From positions 372,001-436,000 of the forward strand of contig JBBMOL010000305.1 of NCBI GenBank assembly GCA_037954665.1: a stretch of DNA of 64,000 nt, read 5' to 3'. The position numbers were made by a program, and so were the translations under genes. Source of the stretch: Laguncularia racemosa. Its lineage: Eukaryota; Streptophyta; Magnoliopsida; Myrtales; Combretaceae. Every line of letters starts with the position of its first letter. Position 1 is the stretch's first letter. Of the stretch, positions 20,684-32,090 are shown piece after piece. The notes beneath the pieces were generated by a model. That model worked only from the letters and a program-made list of their open reading frames with translations. It did no database searches and was not told where the DNA came from.

Positions 20684-22014
20684 TCAAAAAAAAAAAAAAT
20701 TCTTTTAGTTTTGTTTTGCTTTAGTTTTGTTTTGTTTTAGTTTAGTTTGTTTTTATTTTAGTGTAGTTTTGAACTCTTTGGATCAGCTGCAGCAAGGATA
20801 CATATCATTAGATGACACTTTCCAGAGCTTAAAGGGAAAACTCCAATACCAGGGAAGTACCATATTTCCTTTCTCTTATTCTCTAATGTTCCTTGATTTG
20901 TTAATTCCTTTTCAATTGTGCTAAATTAGGAACAGTGAGGACACTGTTCAAGCTAAGTGTGGGGGAGAGGATAATAAAATATAGAGAATAGAGAACTAAC
21001 TTATACTCTGAATGTTTGTCCTTAAGCAATTTTAAGCCAAATTTTTTCAAAATTATCATGAAATCTAGAGATTGTACTAAATGTTGTAATAAGCATCTAC
21101 AAAATATGAAATTGACTTGTTCAAATGGTTTACTCACCCACTGCTGTGATTAGAATACATGGTTAAAATTAAGTAGTGAAATCTCTAAGAAACAAATTTA
21201 CCTTGTATTTAGCTTTAAAATTGGAAGTCTAAGAGTAAGTCGAGTCCCTAAGTGAAAAATAAACAAGTTTACTTCTAGGTTATATTAGCTATTGTATACT
21301 CTTTGAAGTTGTTTGTAAAGCAATCGTAACACTTAGTGAAAAAAAAAAAAATCAAGCATAGCCATTACTCCAATGATTCAACTAATTGAGTTAAGAGTAT
21401 TCAAACTTGAATGTTAGAGTGAGGAAGAGTCCATAGGGGTATCTCAAAACCCTGTCACTTGAGTGATGAGCTCGGGATGTTGCCGACTCAATGAACTCAC
21501 TATAACGATAAGGGCGAAAAAGGCAAAAGTTCATGAAAAGAAGCGGGCAAAAACCCGTCAAAATAGATGCTTGAATAAATCAAAAGAACATGAATGTAAA
21601 CATTCATTGAATAAAACAAAGATGTATAAAAGGGAGAATATCTAGCAAAGAGCTTATACCATATGCTTTTACTTTATACTGTAAGGATTATACGCTTGAT
21701 AATATCCAATGAAGTTTAATTGGGTGTTTTTCCTTAGTGGATTGAGTATTTACTTTTGGAATAAAAATTCTTTTGCTAAACATGAGGATTAAAGTTTGTT
21801 TTGTTTAGATTAGCTATTGAATTTTGTCCATAGTAATTTGATCACAGGAAACCAGTTTGGTTGAAGTAGTAGCCGTTAAAATTACAAGTCATGAATTACA
21901 AATGAATAGATGCTTGGAATGATGAAAAGAAAGTTTGTATAATCTATGACAGATTTCTCAACTGATTTGATGCAATTGCTTGAGGACAAGCAAGAGTTTA
22001 AGTGTGGGGGAATT
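20684..22014 (+). other. 3' non-coding region of element B with two hairpin/polypurine units
   Basis: There is no coding frame. The region contains a poly(A) run, AGTTTTG-type repeats (20700-20770), an internal hairpin AACAGTG-AGGA-CACTGTT followed after six bases by AAGTGTGGGGG (20931-20965), a structured stretch near 21425-21560 with counterparts in element C, and the terminal hairpin GCTTG-AGGA-CAAGC (21978-21991) with the polypurine tract AAGTGTGGGGGAA (22000-22012) before the LTR. Confidence 0.8.
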
Positions 22015-23643
22015 TGATAGAGCCATTTTATACTCAATCTTTATAGTATAAATTGTGTTAAATTATTATTGATTTTATAGAAATCATAAGGAAATGGTAC
22101 TTTAATTATATCATTGTGATAAATCAGGTTAAATGGAGTCAAGGATGCTAATTCAAGTATTTTAGAGAAGTCATCTACAACTTGGATCAAGACAAGGAAT
22201 TACACCACCGGAGGAAGCACGGTTTGAGGCACGGCCAAGGTTCAAACCGTGTTACACACTGGACAAGAAGGCGGAAATGTGGACTTTGAACAGAGAGAGA
22301 GACACGGCTTAGGGCACGGTCGTGGTGGAAGCCGTGGGAGAAACCGTGCTTAGAGCCGTGGTGGAAGCTAGACGTGCCAAGGAGAAGAAATTGTGGAACA
22401 TCAACCAGATGAAGGCACGGCTTGAAATCTAGCCGTGGGTGTAACCGTGGTACACACTGGGCACGGATGAAGACTTGTTGATTATGCACAGAATAAGGCA
22501 CGGTTGGAAATCTAGCCGTGGGTGGAGCCGTGGTACACACTGGGTGCGGATGAAGACTTGAAGAATATGCACAGAGGATGGCACGGCTTGACCCACGGCC
22601 GTGTGGTGGGGCGTGCCAGGCAGACGAATCTTCACTTCTCGAAATCTACTTGGAAAAGGAAAGATATTTTCGTATCTTGCTAGCAAAAGATCACATGCTA
22701 TCCATCTAATAATATAAATAGAGCCAACCCTAGAGGGTTAAGAGAACTTTTAAATCTTTGGATCTTGAAGAACCTTGGATCATCTTGGAGGCAGAGCAGG
22801 CAACCGGGTTCATCATGTCTTTACTTTTTATTTTCGTTTTATTCATGAACATGTGTAGCTAAGCTACTTTTCTAGCCAAAGGGTCATAGATGTTTAATTC
22901 TCCACGAATTGTGAGGTCTAATTGACTTGTATTTATTCTATTCTTTGCTTTCGGGTATTCATATATCTTCTAATCGTTTTGTCATTATTATCTTTGTTGA
23001 TTGGTATGAATAGAGCTCTTCTACTCAATTAGCAAGTTAATATATTGTCAACTAGCACGTCAAATCCGTAATTGTTTGATTGTTCTAGTCTTAGTGACGC
23101 AATAACATGTTTGGTTATAAAAGAGATGATCGAATTCATGTTATGGAGGTGTGTGATCATGTTTAAATAGGTTATCTTATAATCTACTGGCATGAATTGG
23201 TGGTCTCTCTAAATCTTAATGCTATTGATAGATTAAATCCTAAGCGCTTGTCTAGGGTTGTTTAATCAATAAGAGAAATAATTCAAAGCGCTTGTCTGAG
23301 GTTATCGAGGAAGTAAGGAGAGATAGGTTGTTAGAGCTTGGTAATAACCATAACCAGTTTATCTAAAACTAAGAATAGAGAACATTTGCATCGATGATCA
23401 TTTCCTTGAATTAAACTATCTTGATTCCTTTGGCTAGGCTTTTATCAATATTCAATTTTCTTATCTCGTTTTAACTTTATTCGATTCACAAACCAAACCC
23501 CCCATTTTCCTTTTCCTTTTTATTCTCCTTGGATAGAAATAAATTTAACCAATCTCTGTGGATTCGACCCTACTCACCACTATATGCAAATCATATAATT
23601 GTCTAGGAGTAGGTTTTATTTTTGTTGGATTCGACACCCATCA
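22015..23643 (+). repeat. 3' LTR of element B
   Basis: 1629 bp, identical in length to the 5' LTR, TGATAGAGCC to GACACCCATCA. TATAAATA is at 22713-22720. The right border is fixed by the resumed gag frame of element A. An accidental frame (23558-23761) starts in this LTR and reads into A's gag. Confidence 0.95.
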
Positions 23644-25225
23644 GCAGCATTATGTAGAATTGGAAGATATGGTTCATATGGCTGTAAAGGTTGAGAACCA
23701 ACAAATGAGGAAAGGTAGTAGTACTGCACGGTTTCAACAAGGTGCTGGTTCATCCGCCTAGAAGACTAACCAATGGAAGAAGGAAGAAAAGCCTTTACCC
23801 ACCAAACCAAAGGGAGAGCAGAGGCAAGCGGGTTCTATTCCTGGTAACCAAGGTAAACCTGATTCTTCTACTCCTAGAAATTGTGACATTAGATGTTTTA
23901 AATGCCAAGGTAGAGGCCATATTGCTAGTCAATGTCCGAATAGGCGTGTTATGATTCTGCGTGATGATGGTGAGTATGAGATAGAGGAGGATAGTGAAGA
24001 GGATAATATGCCTCCATTAGAGGACGCTAGTGATGATGAGGAGCCTGCAATAGGGAAGTTAGTGGCAGTAGTGAAGAGAGCTTTGAATGTGCAGGTGAAG
24101 GAAGAAGAGGAGGTGCAAAGAGAGAATATCTTTCATACTAGATGTTATCTAGGTGATCATATTTGCAGTTTGATCATTGATGGAGGAAGTTGCACCAATG
24201 TAGTGAGTAATTTTATTGTTGAGAGGCTGGGACTCAAGACTACTAAACACCCTAGTCCATATAAATTGCAGTGGTTGAATGATAGTAGCGAGACTAAGGT
24301 GAGTAAGCAAGCTTTGATTGCTTTTCGCATTAGTAGGTATGAGGATGAGGTGTTATGCGATGTAGTGCCAATGCAAGCGTGTCAGGTGTTGTTGGGGAAG
24401 CCATGGCAATTTGATAGGAAGGTTGTTCATGATGGCTTTTTCAACAAGTATACGCTTGTTCACCAAGGAAAAAGCTTTAATCTTAAACCCATAACACCTA
24501 AATAGGTGTATGAGGATCAGTTGCAGCTATAACAGTCTTTTGCAAAATATAAGGTGAGTGAAAAACAGAGGGAGAGTGAGGGAGCAAAAGACAGCGAGAA
24601 AGAAATGGAACATAAAAGTCGATATCAAAAGGAAAAAGAGAGGAAGGCTGGAAAGAGTGTGAGAGACCAAGTTGAAGGGGGATCATCTTTGGTGGTGAGT
24701 GAAAAGGAGAGTGCAGCCTTGCAAAAGGAGAGTTGTGTGGCAAGAGCGAGTGTAGTGAGGAGAGCGTTAGTGATGAAGCAACCTATGTTGTTGCTGGTTT
24801 TTAAGGAAACTTGTTTGAATACTAATGAACTATGTAACTCTTTGCCTAGTGTGGTTGTGTCTATTATGCAAGACTTTGAAGATGTCTTCCCTGAGGAGAT
24901 TCCAAAGGGATTACCACCTGTTCGTGGTATTGACCACCAAATTGACCTTGTACCTGGAGCATCGATTCTAAACAAACCAGCTTATAGGAGCAATCCAGAG
25001 GAGACAAAGGAACTCCAAAGGTAGGTCGATGAATTAATGGAGAAGGGGTACGTAAGAGAAAGCATGAGCCCATGTGCAGTGCCTGTGATTTTCGTGCCTA
25101 AGAAGGATGGGTCATGGAGAATGTGTGTTGATTGTCGCGCCATCAACAACATCACGGTAAAGTATCGTCATCCCATTCCTCGCTTAAATGACTTATTAGA
25201 TGGGCTACATGGGTTTAGTGTCATT
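23644..25225 (+). pseudogene. Element A gag end, protease and RT start
   Basis: This continues the gag cut by element B. The zinc knuckle CFKCQGRGHIASQC (near 23899) is intact, unlike in E. An acidic stretch follows, then the protease with LIIDGGSCTNVVSNFIVERL (near 24171), its catalytic Asp present. After LKPITPK come stops (24503, about 24530). A charged KEKERK linker leads to the RT N-terminus, with GLPPVRGIDHQIDLVPGAS, a stop at 25022, then VPKKDGSWRMCVDCRAINN and PRLNDLLDGLHGFSV. The RT ends abruptly at 25225, before its catalytic YFDD. Confidence 0.9.
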
Positions 25226-26301
25226 CCTCATAAACCTTGGGTAGATATTTCCATGGATTTTGTGTTAGGATTACCCAGGTCTAGATGTGGTCAAGATTCT
25301 ATTTTTGTAGTCGTGGATAGATTCTCTAAAATGGCACATTTCACTCTTTGTCACAAAACAGATGATGCTTGCAATATTGCTAATTTGTTCTTTAGGGAAG
25401 TTGTGTGATTACATGGTATGCCTAGAACAATCGTATCGGATAGAGATGCTAAGTTCTTGAGCTACTTCTAGAAGACATTGTGGGCTAAGTTAGGAACTAA
25501 GTTATTGTTTTCTACTACTTGTCATCCACAGGCTGATGGTCAAACTGAGGTAGTAAATCGAACTTTATCTACTTTGTTGAGGGCTGTCATTAAAAAGAAC
25601 ATTAAAAGTTTAGAGGATTGTTTACCACATGTTGAATTTGCCTATAATCACACAATGCATTCTGCTACTAAGTTTACTCCTTTTGAAATTGTGTATGGTT
25701 TTAATCCACCAACTCCTTTGGATTTATCACCTTTCCTATTTCTTAGTATGTTAATCTAGATGGCAAGAAGAAAGCAGAATTTGTTAAACAGATCCATGAG
25801 AAGGCAAGGCTAAACATTGAGCGAAGAACAGAGCAGTATGTGAAACAAGCCAACAAGCGTCATCGACAAGCTGTCTTTGAACCTGGAGATTGGGTTTAGG
25901 TTCACATGCGCAAAGAGTGGTTTCCTGTGCAGTGTCGATCTAAACTACTTCCTAGAGGCGATGGACCATTTCAAATTCTTAAGCGCATCAATGATAATGC
26001 ATACAAGATAGATTTACCTGGTGAGTATCAAGTAAGTGCTACATTTAATGTTACTGATTTGAGTCCTTTTGATGCAGGCGATGATTTGAGGACAAATCCT
26101 TTTCAAGAGGAGGGCAATGATGAGAGCTATGATGGGAGCCAAGCCAAAAGATGGAATGTGGATCCTCTTGAAGTGCCACCTGGACCGATTACAAGAACTC
26201 GAGCGAAACGATTAAAGGAAGCACTTAACGGGTTGATAAAGGATGTCCATGAAGTCGGAGAGGATTGGAACAACCATGGGAATGCCCTTGCTCTTGTATA
26301 A
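25226..26301 (+). pseudogene. Element A integrase remainder with LTR-encoded tail
   Basis: The sequence jumps from RT directly to the integrase core: IPHKPWVDISMDFVLGLPRS (first catalytic Asp), SDRDAKF (second) and ADGQTEVVN (Glu). The HHCC zinc region is missing, together with the end of RT and RNase H. Stops occur at 25406, 25469, 25757 and 25898. The C-terminal GPFQILKRINDNAYKIDLPG and FNVTDLSPFDAGDDLRTNPF motifs remain. The polypurine tract AGAGGAGGGCAA is at 26106-26117. From 26118 the frame runs through the LTR with GPITRTRAKRLKEALNGLI to a TAA at 26299. Confidence 0.9.
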
Positions 26302-27018
26302 GTCATAACGGATACGAGTTGAAGAGGGCGTGTCTTTACAAGGCATGGCCGTGTAGGAGTTTGGAGGTTACACAGAATCATACATGGTCGTATACATGGT
26401 TCAAAGGCACGGGCGTGTATGGTGTCAAGAATATCCACAGAAAGATGCACGACTAGAAGTACATGGTCGTGTATGTTGTCAAGATTTCCATAGAAAGATA
26501 CACGACTAGAAGTACACGGTCGTGTACATTGTCAAGATTTCTACAGAAAGATACACGACTAGAAGTACACGGTCGTGTACATCTCCAACGCCAATCGTGT
26601 ATATGCTTACGCCGGCTCCAAGGCCGCCGGCCTTCATTTCAATGCCGCTGGCCTTTACGTCCCCATTTTGTTATTTTGACGCAGCTTAATGATGTTATGT
26701 CGTTTTGGGCCTTTATTGTTACGAATTGTAAACCCTTCTATAAAGCTCCTAGGGTTTAGAATAGATAGAATATAGAATATACAACATACAAGTTTGAAAA
26801 CACTTTGAGAGAATTCCTCTCTTGGTTCTTTAAACAACTAATCTAGAACTTATCGGATTTTTATTTCGTGGCGTATATCCCGACTTATCAATCGGTCTTT
26901 CCACTTGAGTGTGTTTGGCATCTTGGGTAGCAAATTCCGAACGTATTGGTATTGGGTTTCATCACACGTTGGCGTGGTTCGTATCAGTTTGGTATCAGCG
27001 CAAACCGATTTCGTATCA
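26118..27018 (+). repeat. 3' LTR of element A
   Basis: 901 bp, TGATGAGAGCTATG to TTTCGTATCA. It keeps the 53-bp array (about 26420-26585) and the GCCGCCGGCC block. About 45 bp present in the 5' LTR near 15275-15320 are lost here. Confidence 0.93.
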
Positions 27019-27480
27019 TGTTGCAAGGAATGGTCTTCCTAAGATCATGGGTACCTCTCTATCTTCTTCCATTTCCAGGACTATAAAGTCAACCGGAAAG
27101 ATGAATTTTTCCACTTTTACTAGGACATTCTCCACTATACCCTTTGGGTACTTAACACTTCTATCAGCAAGTTGTAAGGTGACATGCATCTCCTTACATT
27201 CTCCAAGTCCTAGTTTTCTGAAAATGGATAAAGGCATTAAGTTTATACTTGCACTAGAATCTATAAGGACTTTATCAAAATGAAAATTACCAATAGTGCA
27301 AGGAACAATAAAACTTCCCTAATCTCTTTGTTTTCTTGGTAGATTGGATAAATTCTTCTGTAGGATCATAGAACACTCCCCTGTAAGCATTACAGGTTCA
27401 TTCTCATCTATCTTTCTCTTCTTGGTGAGCAAATCCTTCATGAATCTAGCATATGAAGGCATTTACTGAAGTGCCTCTGC
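27019..27480 (-). pseudogene. Element D aspartic protease, N-terminal part
   Basis: The minus-strand frame has VLIDSSASINLMPLSIFRKL, the protease active-site region (usually D-L-G-A-S, here D-S-S-A-S). LQLADRSVKYPKGIVENVLV and VPMILGRPFLAT follow, where element A interrupts it. The remainder is at 13850-14489. Upstream, MPSYARFMKDLLTKKRK is a conserved linker with a stop just before it. The changed residues at the active site suggest decay, but the catalytic Asp is kept. Confidence 0.88.
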
Positions 27481-28826
27481 AAAAGGAATGTTAATTTGCA
27501 ATTTTTTAAAGACTTCTAAAAATTTAGCAAATTGTGAATCCAATTGTTGTTGCTTCAGCCTTCCTGGGAAAGGAACAAGAGGAACATATGATTTCACCTT
27601 TGGTGAATTTTGCTTTGGTTCCTCTTCCTTTTGTTTCCCTTTATCTTTCTTTAGGTTAACCTCTTTTTCCTCAAGTTTCTTATCAACTAATTCCTTACTA
27701 CTTCTTAGCATAATAGCATTTACACCCTTAGGATTCTGCTTAGTATTGCTAGGTAAAGACCCAAATGGTCTATTACTCAACTGTTGAGACATCTGACTAA
27801 GCTAATTCTCAAGATTCCTAATGGTAGCTTGTTGATTTTGCAACATTGTGTCAGTCTTTTACATATAACTTATCATGGGTTCTTCCATTTTAGACTGACT
27901 TTGCTGAGAAGAGGTATTATGATTAGAATATAGTTTATGAGGGATATTATGATTAGGACCTTGCTTTTGAAATCTAGGTGGTTTAAGTGCATTGTTATCA
28001 TTTCTCAATGAGAAATTTGGATGGTTACACCACCCTGGATTGTAGGTGTTTAAATAAGGTCCTTGATTACCTCTTTGGAAATTGTTGACAAAATTTACTT
28101 GCACTCCATGGGATGAGGAGGAAAATTTCCAAATGGGCACTCAAGAGTTGAGTGTAGTCCTAAGCATAACTCACAACAAGAAATTTGATTAACATTAAAA
28201 GAAGGTGTAGAGGTGAGTTTACTTACCTGGGCTGTAAGAGCTGAAATCCGAGCTGTTAAGGTATCCATGTCATTGATAGATGCCACTCTAGACTTACCTC
28301 TTTCATGTTGCCAATTATGTGCACTAGAGGCCATTTCATCAATCAAAGCACTAGCTTCATCATACGTCTTACCCATTAGTGCACCACCAGAAGCAGCATC
28401 TACCAGAGACCTCAATGTCTCATCTAAACTGAGATAGAAAATCTCAATAAGGAGATTATCTGGTAATCCATGATGGGGGCATTTTCTAATTGCCTCCTTG
28501 AATCTTTCCCATGCTTCATAGAGTGATTCACTACTAAACTTAGTGAAGTTTGTGATGTCATTCCTTAACCCAGCAGTTCTAGCTGGTGGGAAAAATCTCC
28601 TTAAAAATTTAGATGAGAGATCAGCCCGAGTGGTTACAGAGTCCTGTAGTAGTGAATTATACCAAGCCCTAGCTTTATCTCTAAGTGAAAACGGAAAAAG
28701 TTGTAACCTAATTACATCATCAGATACATTATTCATTTTCACTGTATTACAATATTGAAGAAATACTGCAATATGCTCATCATGACTCTCATTTGGATAT
28801 CCTCTAAATTGATTTGATTGAACCAT
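27481..28826 (-). pseudogene. Element D gag (Athila/Tat-like)
   Basis: On the minus strand the capsid domain is open from 28826 to about 28095: FRGYPNESHDEHIAVFLQY, VIRLQLFPFSLRDKARAWYN, LSSKFLRRFFPPARTAGLRN, SLYEAWERFKEAIRKCPHHG and VDAASGGALMGKTYDEA. A cysteine motif CCELCLGLHSTLECPFG follows, then a frame change into an N/Q-rich region (GPYLNTYNPGWCNHPNF) typical of these Gag proteins, a stop near 27857, and a lysine/glutamate-rich linker with PKGVNAIMLRSSKEL. It belongs to the same family type as B's gag but is clearly distinct in sequence. Confidence 0.9.
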
Positions 28827-29189
28827 TTAAACGAGTGCTGGTTTTAACTCAAAATTGTTAGCTTGGATCATAGGTCTTCTGATTGCAAGACCTGAAACAA
28901 CAGGTACTGTATATTCCCGAAGTGCTCTACCAGCACCCTGAATCCGATTGTTGTTATCATCTGCCATGTCAACTTCTTTGCTCTCTTCTAAGTTGTCGCA
29001 AGGTGAGTTCTATCTCAAGATTAATTGGCAGAAGTTTAGCACTTCTACTCTTGCGCATAAAAAACCTTCAAAGAGAATGGGAAACGATCACACAATGATA
29101 AAAAAAAAAAAAAAAATTGCGCCTAAATTAACAATAGAATCTGAAGATGGTCTAATATTAATCAATCCCCGGTAACGGCACCAAAAACT
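28827..29189 (-). other. Leader and primer-binding site of element D
   Basis: The minus-strand leader holds TGGTGCCGTTACCGGGGA at 29166-29183, six bases from the LTR border. It matches the tRNA-Asp type site TGGCGCCGTTGCCGGGGA except for two changes. It also has a 15-base poly(A/T) run near 29101. No reading frame is evident. Confidence 0.85.
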
Positions 29190-30561
29190 TGATCCACACA
29201 AAAAGAGATATAAAATAAGCATGAATAAATACCAGCAAGTGTACCGGATCAGATCAAGCAATATAGTGAGAGAAGAGTGTCGAACCATGAAGATTGATTA
29301 AGTAATAGACCTATATCAATTTCTACTATTATTTAGGCAATGATATTTTATGAGAATAAAATGTGAATGAATTATACTAAATGTGTAAAAAGAGAATTGT
29401 GTTGAAAAAGGATGAATGGATGGTGGGAAAATAGAATCCACCCTAATTTTTTCTAATCATATTGCCTTCATGTTATAATAACTTATAGCTATATGGATTT
29501 TCACAAAGAATTGACAAAACCTTAATCCTTTTTCAAGTTTTAAAGTATCATAACCCCAATTTAATTTAATAGCTCCCGCTAATTATAATCAATGGAGGAT
29601 TCTAATTTATGATCATAAATTTCCCAATTATATGATTGCCTAATATCTTTAAAATAATTTCTCCGAATCCCTTAGTGAAAAATTAAATAAAAATATTGCA
29701 TGAAACACTTAGGTCAATTTCTAATAAAATTCAATAACCCCGCTTCCACATAAATTATTAAATCTTACTTGAGAGTTCCTAATAAATCTTAAATTTCTCT
29801 TTCGAGTCATTTAGATTTCTATGAATTGATTTCAATTATAAAATACAATTTATAGTAGAAATTCCCATATGAAAATTGCATAAAAGAAAATAAAATAAAT
29901 GAAACAATTTCTATAATCTTCAAGAGTTTATAGAACTTCAATTTTCCAAAATGATTCCTAGAATTCTTCAATTGAAAGCAAACTTTAGCAAAGTAATATT
30001 CTCTCTTCAAAACAAAAATTTGGAATAACAACGAAATGAAAAAGATTTAAAGAGAAGATAAAATCCTAAAGTTCCCAAGGGAATTCTAATGATTCAAAAG
30101 ATTAAAACAAGAATGAATTCCAAGGTTCACACAAGGGGTCTATTTATAGATCCAAAGAGAAGGAAGATAAGGCTGATCTGATGAGAAATTGAGTCAGCAA
30201 ATTAACCAAGATAAGGTTTTGGAGAAATTTTTGCATGGACATCCGAGAAACAGTTAAGGCCGGCTAAGAGCCGACGACTTTGATGCGCTGGGATGATTTT
30301 TTCTCTTAGGTCGGCCTTAAGGCCGGCAGCCTTCAGTAGTAGGTCAGCGTAAGGCCGGCGGCCTTCAATGCAATTCTTCACTTGCTTCTTCAATTTTGTG
30401 AAAAACTCCTCCAGTTAACTTGTATTTTACTTTTAGGTCCTCAAAACCTGAATTTTCACAATAAACACCATTAAATACTATTTCTTTATATTTTCTTATA
30501 ATATTGAAATAAGTTTAATATAAATCCTAAAAGAAAATATAAGTATAATGTGATCTTATCA
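29190..30561 (-). mobile_element. 5' LTR of element D
   Basis: 1372 bp. In its own (minus) orientation it starts TGATAAGATCACATTATAC at 30561 and ends GTGGATCA at 29190. TATAAATA in the element's sense lies at 30141-30148 (TATTTATA on the plus strand). GGCCGGC and GCCGGCGGCC words cluster at about 30255-30370. It is homologous to the LTR of element F (59870-61399). On the right, TCTAT (30562-30566) begins the target element G; the second target-site copy is left of the window. Confidence 0.92.
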
Positions 30562-31926
30562 TCTATTCCTTAATGTCTACATTCTTGACATGTCTCTCTA
30601 CTATTATGAGGTTTAGTTGTACTTCAAAAGGTTCTAAGATAGTTACTTGATCTAGGTTCGGTATATATTTCCTCAACATGAAAATGTAAAATACATCATG
30701 CAGACCAACTAGATTCGATGGTAAAGCTAACCAGTATGCCACAATTCCAACCCTTTCTAAGACTTCAAAAGGCTTTACATACCTAGGGTTCAACTTTCCT
30801 CTTAACTTGAATCTCACCACCCCTTTAGTAGGTGATATTCTTAGCAATAAGACTTTTGATGGCTTTACGTTGATTACATCCTTTATCTGATTAATTTAAC
30901 TTTATTCACTACATCTTGTATTAAATAGGGTCTTAACACTTGTCTCCCATCTACTTCATCGTAATGTAGCAGTGATCAGAACTTTCTTCTATATAATGCT
31001 TTATAGGGAGCCATTTAAATCGTAGCTTGATAGCTATTATTGAAATTAAACTTTACTAAAGGTAAATGCTTATCCTAACTTCCATGAAAATCTAATACAT
31101 AAGCCTTCAACAAATCTTCCAGTATCTAAATGGTTCATTTTGACTAACTATCCATCTATAGGCGGAAAGCCATACAAGATTGCAATTTGGTTCCCAATGC
31201 TTTATGTAAAATTCTCCAAAATCATCTACCAAACCTTGTATCCATGTCAGAAACTATGGTAATTGGTGCCTTATGTATTCATACGATTTCTTTGATATGT
31301 AATTAAGCCAACTTCTTAAGTTTATACCTTATATTTATAGGTATAAAATGGGTAGTTTTAGTAAGCTTGCCTACAATTACCCATATGGTGTCCAACTTAG
31401 TCATAGTTTTTGGTAGTATTGTGACAAAATTCATAATTACATGCTCCCATTTCAACTCTAGTATCAGTAAGGGCTATAACTCACCAACAAGTTTTTGGTG
31501 CTCCATTTTGATTTGTTGACAAGTTAAACACCTAAATACATACTTTGCAATTTCTCACTTCATATTCTTCTGCCAATAGTGACATTTTAGATCTTTATTT
31601 ATTTTGATACTTCTAGGATGGATAGAGTACCCATAATAATGTGCCTCTTTCAATAGTTCATTCATTACTTCAAATACATTAAGAACGTAAAATCTATGAC
31701 CATACCTTAGTATTCCTTCTACATCCACATTAAACTCCATTGTTTTTCCTTCTTCCATCCATTTCTTAATTTCTTGCATTTCAGTATCATCAGTTTATAC
31801 TGTTTTATCTTCTCTATCATTGTTGGTAGTATGCGTAAATTGGCTAATCTTGCACCAACCTGTTGGGTTATGATTTCTAATTCAAGTTTGCACATGTCTT
31901 CTAACAATTTCTATTGAGATGTGATC
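30562..31926 (-). pseudogene. Element G integrase (Del/Tekay-like chromovirus), decayed
   Basis: The minus-strand C-terminal part is the most readable (30563-30847): SPTKGVVRFKLRGKLNPRYV, PFEVLERVGIVAYWLALPSN and HDVFYIFMLRKYIPN, the typical end of Del/Tekay pol. Further upstream are core remnants and, at 31555-31779, the zinc-binding start HYYGYSIHPRSIKINKDLKCHYW. Before that is a poorly conserved linker (LLEDMCKLELEII). Stops and shifts are frequent, making this the oldest layer here. Element D cut it at 30562 and DNA transposon H at 31927-31935. Confidence 0.85.
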
Positions 31927-31935
31927 AAGGTTGTA

Positions 31936-32090
31936 AGGAATCCACTAAAATAATACTATTTTTATTTTAAATTATCAAATAAGGTACTAAAACAATTATT
32001 CAAAAAATAGGCTTTGAAGTCACAGACCTAAAACACACCTTTAGTTCAGTTAAATTTGGCAAAATTGAAGCTATAGACCATCAACAATTT
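31936..32090 (+). repeat. Left terminal inverted repeat of element H
   Basis: It pairs with 36165-36322 in inverted orientation with many substitutions and small gaps. The inner limit is approximate. Confidence 0.75.

Larger units (their letters stand above)
16693..23643 (+). mobile_element. Element B: young Athila/Tat-like element without RT, RNase H and integrase
   Basis: 6951 bp. Both LTRs are exactly 1629 bp and differ at only about 20-25 positions by eye (roughly 1.3%). The target-site copies are GTAGC (16688-16692) and GCAGC (23644-23648). It has a tRNA-Asp primer-binding site, gag, protease, a long 3' non-coding region and a polypurine tract. Directly after the protease comes the segment with CATGGGAGGCAACCCATG, which in element F follows the integrase; so RT, RNase H and integrase are missing as one block. 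Insertion must have depended on enzymes supplied by another element. Identity of the exact lineage (Athila versus Tat) is uncertain. Confidence 0.93.
14490..27018 (+). mobile_element. Element A: CRM-like chromovirus, internally deleted and split by element B
   Basis: LTRs at 14490-15434 and 26118-27018 begin TGATGAG and end TTTCGTATCA. The target-site copies are TATTG (14485-14489) and TGTTG (27019-27023), one transition apart. Excising A rejoins element D's protease GRPFLA-IGKAL. Without B the element would be about 5.57 kb, shorter than its relative E (6.8 kb), because about 1.36 kb corresponding to E 10744-12106 is missing at 25225. A cannot make RT, RNase H or a full integrase. It is the same family as E, with very high protein similarity. 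Confidence 0.93.
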
